Shown here: in pieces, positions 62,298 through 64,000 of the stretch
Numbering within the stretch: position 1 is the first letter of the stretch
How the letters are laid out: each line of letters opens with the position of its first letter
Made by a program: the position numbers and the translations under genes
The notes under the pieces: generated by a model
Database searches by the model: none
What the model saw: the letters and a program-made list of their open reading frames with translations, nothing else
Told to the model about the DNA's origin: nothing
Source: Sphingomonadales bacterium UBA7471
GTDB taxonomy: Bacteria; Pseudomonadota; Alphaproteobacteria; Sphingomonadales; Sphingomonadaceae
NCBI GenBank assembly: GCA_002479765.1
Contig: DLOZ01000004.1
Coordinates: forward strand, 46,690 to 110,689
Length of the DNA: 64,000 bases
Direction: 5' to 3'

Positions 62298-63710
62298 TCA
62301 GTAGCTGTAGTACATGTCGAATTCGACCGGGCTTGGTGTCATTTCCCAACGGGCGACGTCTTCCATCTTCAATTCGATATAGCTGTCAATCTGGTCCTTT
62401 GAGAACACGTCACCCTTCAGCAGGAAGTCGTGATCCGCAGCCAAGCACTCCAGCGCTTCACGCAGCGAACCGGCTACGGTTGGCACTTCAGCAAGCTCTG
62501 CTGGTGGCAAGTCGTAAAGGTTCTTGTCCATGGCATCGCCAGGGTGGATCTTGTTCTGAATGCCGTCGAGGCCAGCCATGAACAAAGCCGCATAGCACAG
62601 ATATGGGTTCGCCATTGCGTCGGGGAAGCGGACTTCAACGCGCTTCGCCTTGGCACCCGCACCATATGGAATACGGCATGAAGCCGAGCGGTTGCGCGCC
62701 GAATATGCGAGCAACACAGGCGCTTCATAACCGGGCACCAAACGCTTGTAGCTGTTGGTGGTCGGGTTTGTGAATGCGTTCACGGCCTTGGCATGCTTAA
62801 TGATGCCGCCGATGAAATACAGGCACATATCGGAAAGACCGGCATAGCCGTCACCTGCGAAAAGCGGGGTCTTGCCTTCCCAGATCGACAGGTGGGTGTG
62901 CATACCCGAACCATTGTCTTCCTTGATTGGCTTCGGCATGAACGTTGCGGTCTTGCCATATGCATGTGCGACCTGATGCACGACATATTTGTAGATCTGC
63001 ATACGGTCAGCGGTCTGTGTCAGCGTACCGAAAGTCAGGCCAAGCTCATGCTGGGCTGCAGCAACTTCATGGTGATGCTTGTCGCAAGGTAGGCCCATTT
63101 CGAGCATTGTCGAAACCATTTCGCCACGGATGTCCATTGCGCTGTCGACGGGTGCGACGGGGAAATAACCACCCTTTGCACGGGGGCGATGGCCCATATT
63201 GCCGCTTTCATATTTCGTGCCGGTGTTTGTTGGCAGTTCAATATCGTCGATCTTGTAATATGACGTGTTGTAGCCGTTTTCGAAACGCACATCGTCGAAC
63301 ATGAAGAATTCGGCTTCTGGACCGACATATACGGTGTCGCCGATGCCTGTGGTTTTCAAATAGGCTTCAGCGCGCTTTGCGGTCGAGCGCGGGTCGCGGC
63401 TGTAAAGCTCGCCCGTTGATGGCTCGACGATATCGCAGAAGATGATCATCATTGGCGTGGCGGAGAATGGATCTACGTACACGGCATCAAGATCAGGCTT
63501 CAGGATCATGTCGGATTCATTGATGGCCTTCCAGCCTTCGATGGACGAACCGTCGAACATCAGGCCGTCTTCCAACTCGTCTTCGCCGATTACGCCAGCG
63601 CACATGGTCAGATGCTGCCATTTGCCCTTGGGATCAGTGAAACGGACATCGACCCACTCGATCTCCTCATCTTTGATACGCTTGATAATGTCCTTAGCTG
63701 AGGTACCCAT
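62298..63710 (-). CDS. glnA: Glutamine synthetase, type I
   Basis: Makes glutamine from glutamate and ammonia. The 470-residue protein has MFDGSSIEGW, the ATP/Glu-binding NGSGMHTHLSIW and the adenylylation loop NLYDLPPAE, with Tyr399 as the site used by GlnE. It follows the PII gene with a 47-base gap, the normal glnB-glnA operon of alphaproteobacteria. glnD at 41.5 kb acts on the same regulatory cascade. Confidence 0.97.
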   Translation of the reverse strand: MGTSAKDIIKRIKDEEIEWVDVRFTDPKGKWQHLTMCAGVIGEDELEDGLMFDGSSIEGWKAINESDMILKPDLDAVYVDPFSATPMMIIFCDIVEPSTGELYSRDPRSTAKRAEAYLKTTGIGDTVYVGPEAEFFMFDDVRFENGYNTSYYKIDDIELPTNTGTKYESGNMGHRPRAKGGYFPVAPVDSAMDIRGEMVSTMLEMGLPCDKHHHEVAAAQHELGLTFGTLTQTADRMQIYKYVVHQVAHAYGKTATFMPKPIKEDNGSGMHTHLSIWEGKTPLFAGDGYAGLSDMCLYFIGGIIKHAKAVNAFTNPTTNSYKRLVPGYEAPVLLAYSARNRSASCRIPYGAGAKAKRVEVRFPDAMANPYLCYAALFMAGLDGIQNKIHPGDAMDKNLYDLPPAELAEVPTVAGSLREALECLAADHDFLLKGDVFSKDQIDSYIELKMEDVARWEMTPSPVEFDMYYSY

Positions 63711-63757
63711 TTTACTTTCCTTCTTTGGCTTGTCTTTTTTGGATATTTTGGATTTTT

Positions 63758-64000
63758 TTAAACGGCGTCGTTATCGCGTTCGCCGGTGCGAATGCGCAGC
63801 GCGGTTTCGACAGGGATAACGAAAATCTTGCCGTCACCAATGCGCCCCGTCTGGGCCGCTGCAGCAATGGCTTCGACGACGCGGTCGGCCAGGCCGTCTT
63901 CAACGACAACCTCAAGCTTTACCTTCGGCAAAAAGTCGACGACATATTCGGCGCCCCGATATAGTTCGGTGTGGCCCTTTTGACGGCCAAAGCCTTTGAC
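63758..64000 (-). CDS. glnB: Nitrogen regulatory protein P-II, 5' end outside window
   Basis: The last 80 residues of a PII protein end GERDNDAV. The T-loop (GRQKGHTELYRGAEYV) contains the uridylylated Tyr51, the target of GlnD, and TGRIGDGKIFV is the nucleotide-binding B-loop region. Being upstream of glnA it is more likely glnB than glnK. The start codon is beyond the window edge. Confidence 0.93.
   Translation of the reverse strand, partial: VKGFGRQKGHTELYRGAEYVVDFLPKVKLEVVVEDGLADRVVEAIAAAAQTGRIGDGKIFVIPVETALRIRTGERDNDAV

Overview
The window looks like a chromosomal stretch of an aquatic sphingomonad-type alphaproteobacterium (order Sphingomonadales). The evidence is a class I lysyl-tRNA synthetase, the rpmF-plsX-fabH-ihfA-merR cluster, a fused ThiS-ThiG, a GAAC-N7-GAAC LexA-type box, the remains of an alphaproteobacterial gene transfer agent (GTA), and an EL222-like LOV regulator of the type first described in Erythrobacter. 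Most genes are housekeeping and tightly packed, often with ATGA overlaps. I found no rRNA, tRNA, CRISPR array or insertion sequence.

Layout. 1-5.1 kb: a truncated ABC exporter, an intracellular PHB depolymerase, and a thiolase/MaoC/monooxygenase fatty-acid group. 5.2-9.9 kb: an MscS channel, two small genes behind a LexA-like box facing an S24 repressor, an MBL hydrolase and a MAPEG protein. 10-13 kb: rpmF-plsX-fabH-ihfA-merR. 13-19.4 kb: an iron-sulfur helicase/SixA/GNAT operon, divergent from lysK-corA. 19.4-28.5 kb (minus strand): a desaturase, several hydrolases and a prolyl hydroxylase, downstream of aroQ-accB-accC. 28.5-35.2 kb: thiSG, then lnt-metK-trmB and a LytS/LytR pair on the minus strand. 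35.3-39.2 kb: small and envelope genes, a ribosomal oxygenase and a pseudouridine synthase. 39.2-40.2 kb: a collapsed GTA. 40.3-48 kb: an OmpA-like porin, glnD, an acyl-CoA ligase, lgt and midA. 48-51.5 kb: an Mla-type lipid transport operon. 51.6-58.9 kb: mixed metabolism. 59.1-62.2 kb: a light module. 62.2-64 kb: glnA and glnB.

The most interesting region is 59.1-62.2 kb. It encodes a proton-pumping rhodopsin with a glycine at the carotenoid-antenna fenestration position, a Brp/Blh beta-carotene cleavage enzyme that would supply retinal, and, divergently, a LOV-LuxR photoreceptor closely resembling EL222. The shared intergenic region holds a site (CCTTTA-N2-CCATG) matching the core of the EL222-binding C120 sequence as I remember it. 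It is placed near -60 of a good promoter for the LOV gene and over an extended -10 of the rhodopsin promoter. This suggests blue-light control of a green-light pump.

Other points of interest are the GTA ghost, in which one internal deletion appears to join the terminase Walker A motif to the tail of a DUF2793 protein; the LexA-like box in front of two small orphan genes; the ThiS-ThiG fusion with a buried di-glycine; and a perfect palindrome upstream of metK.
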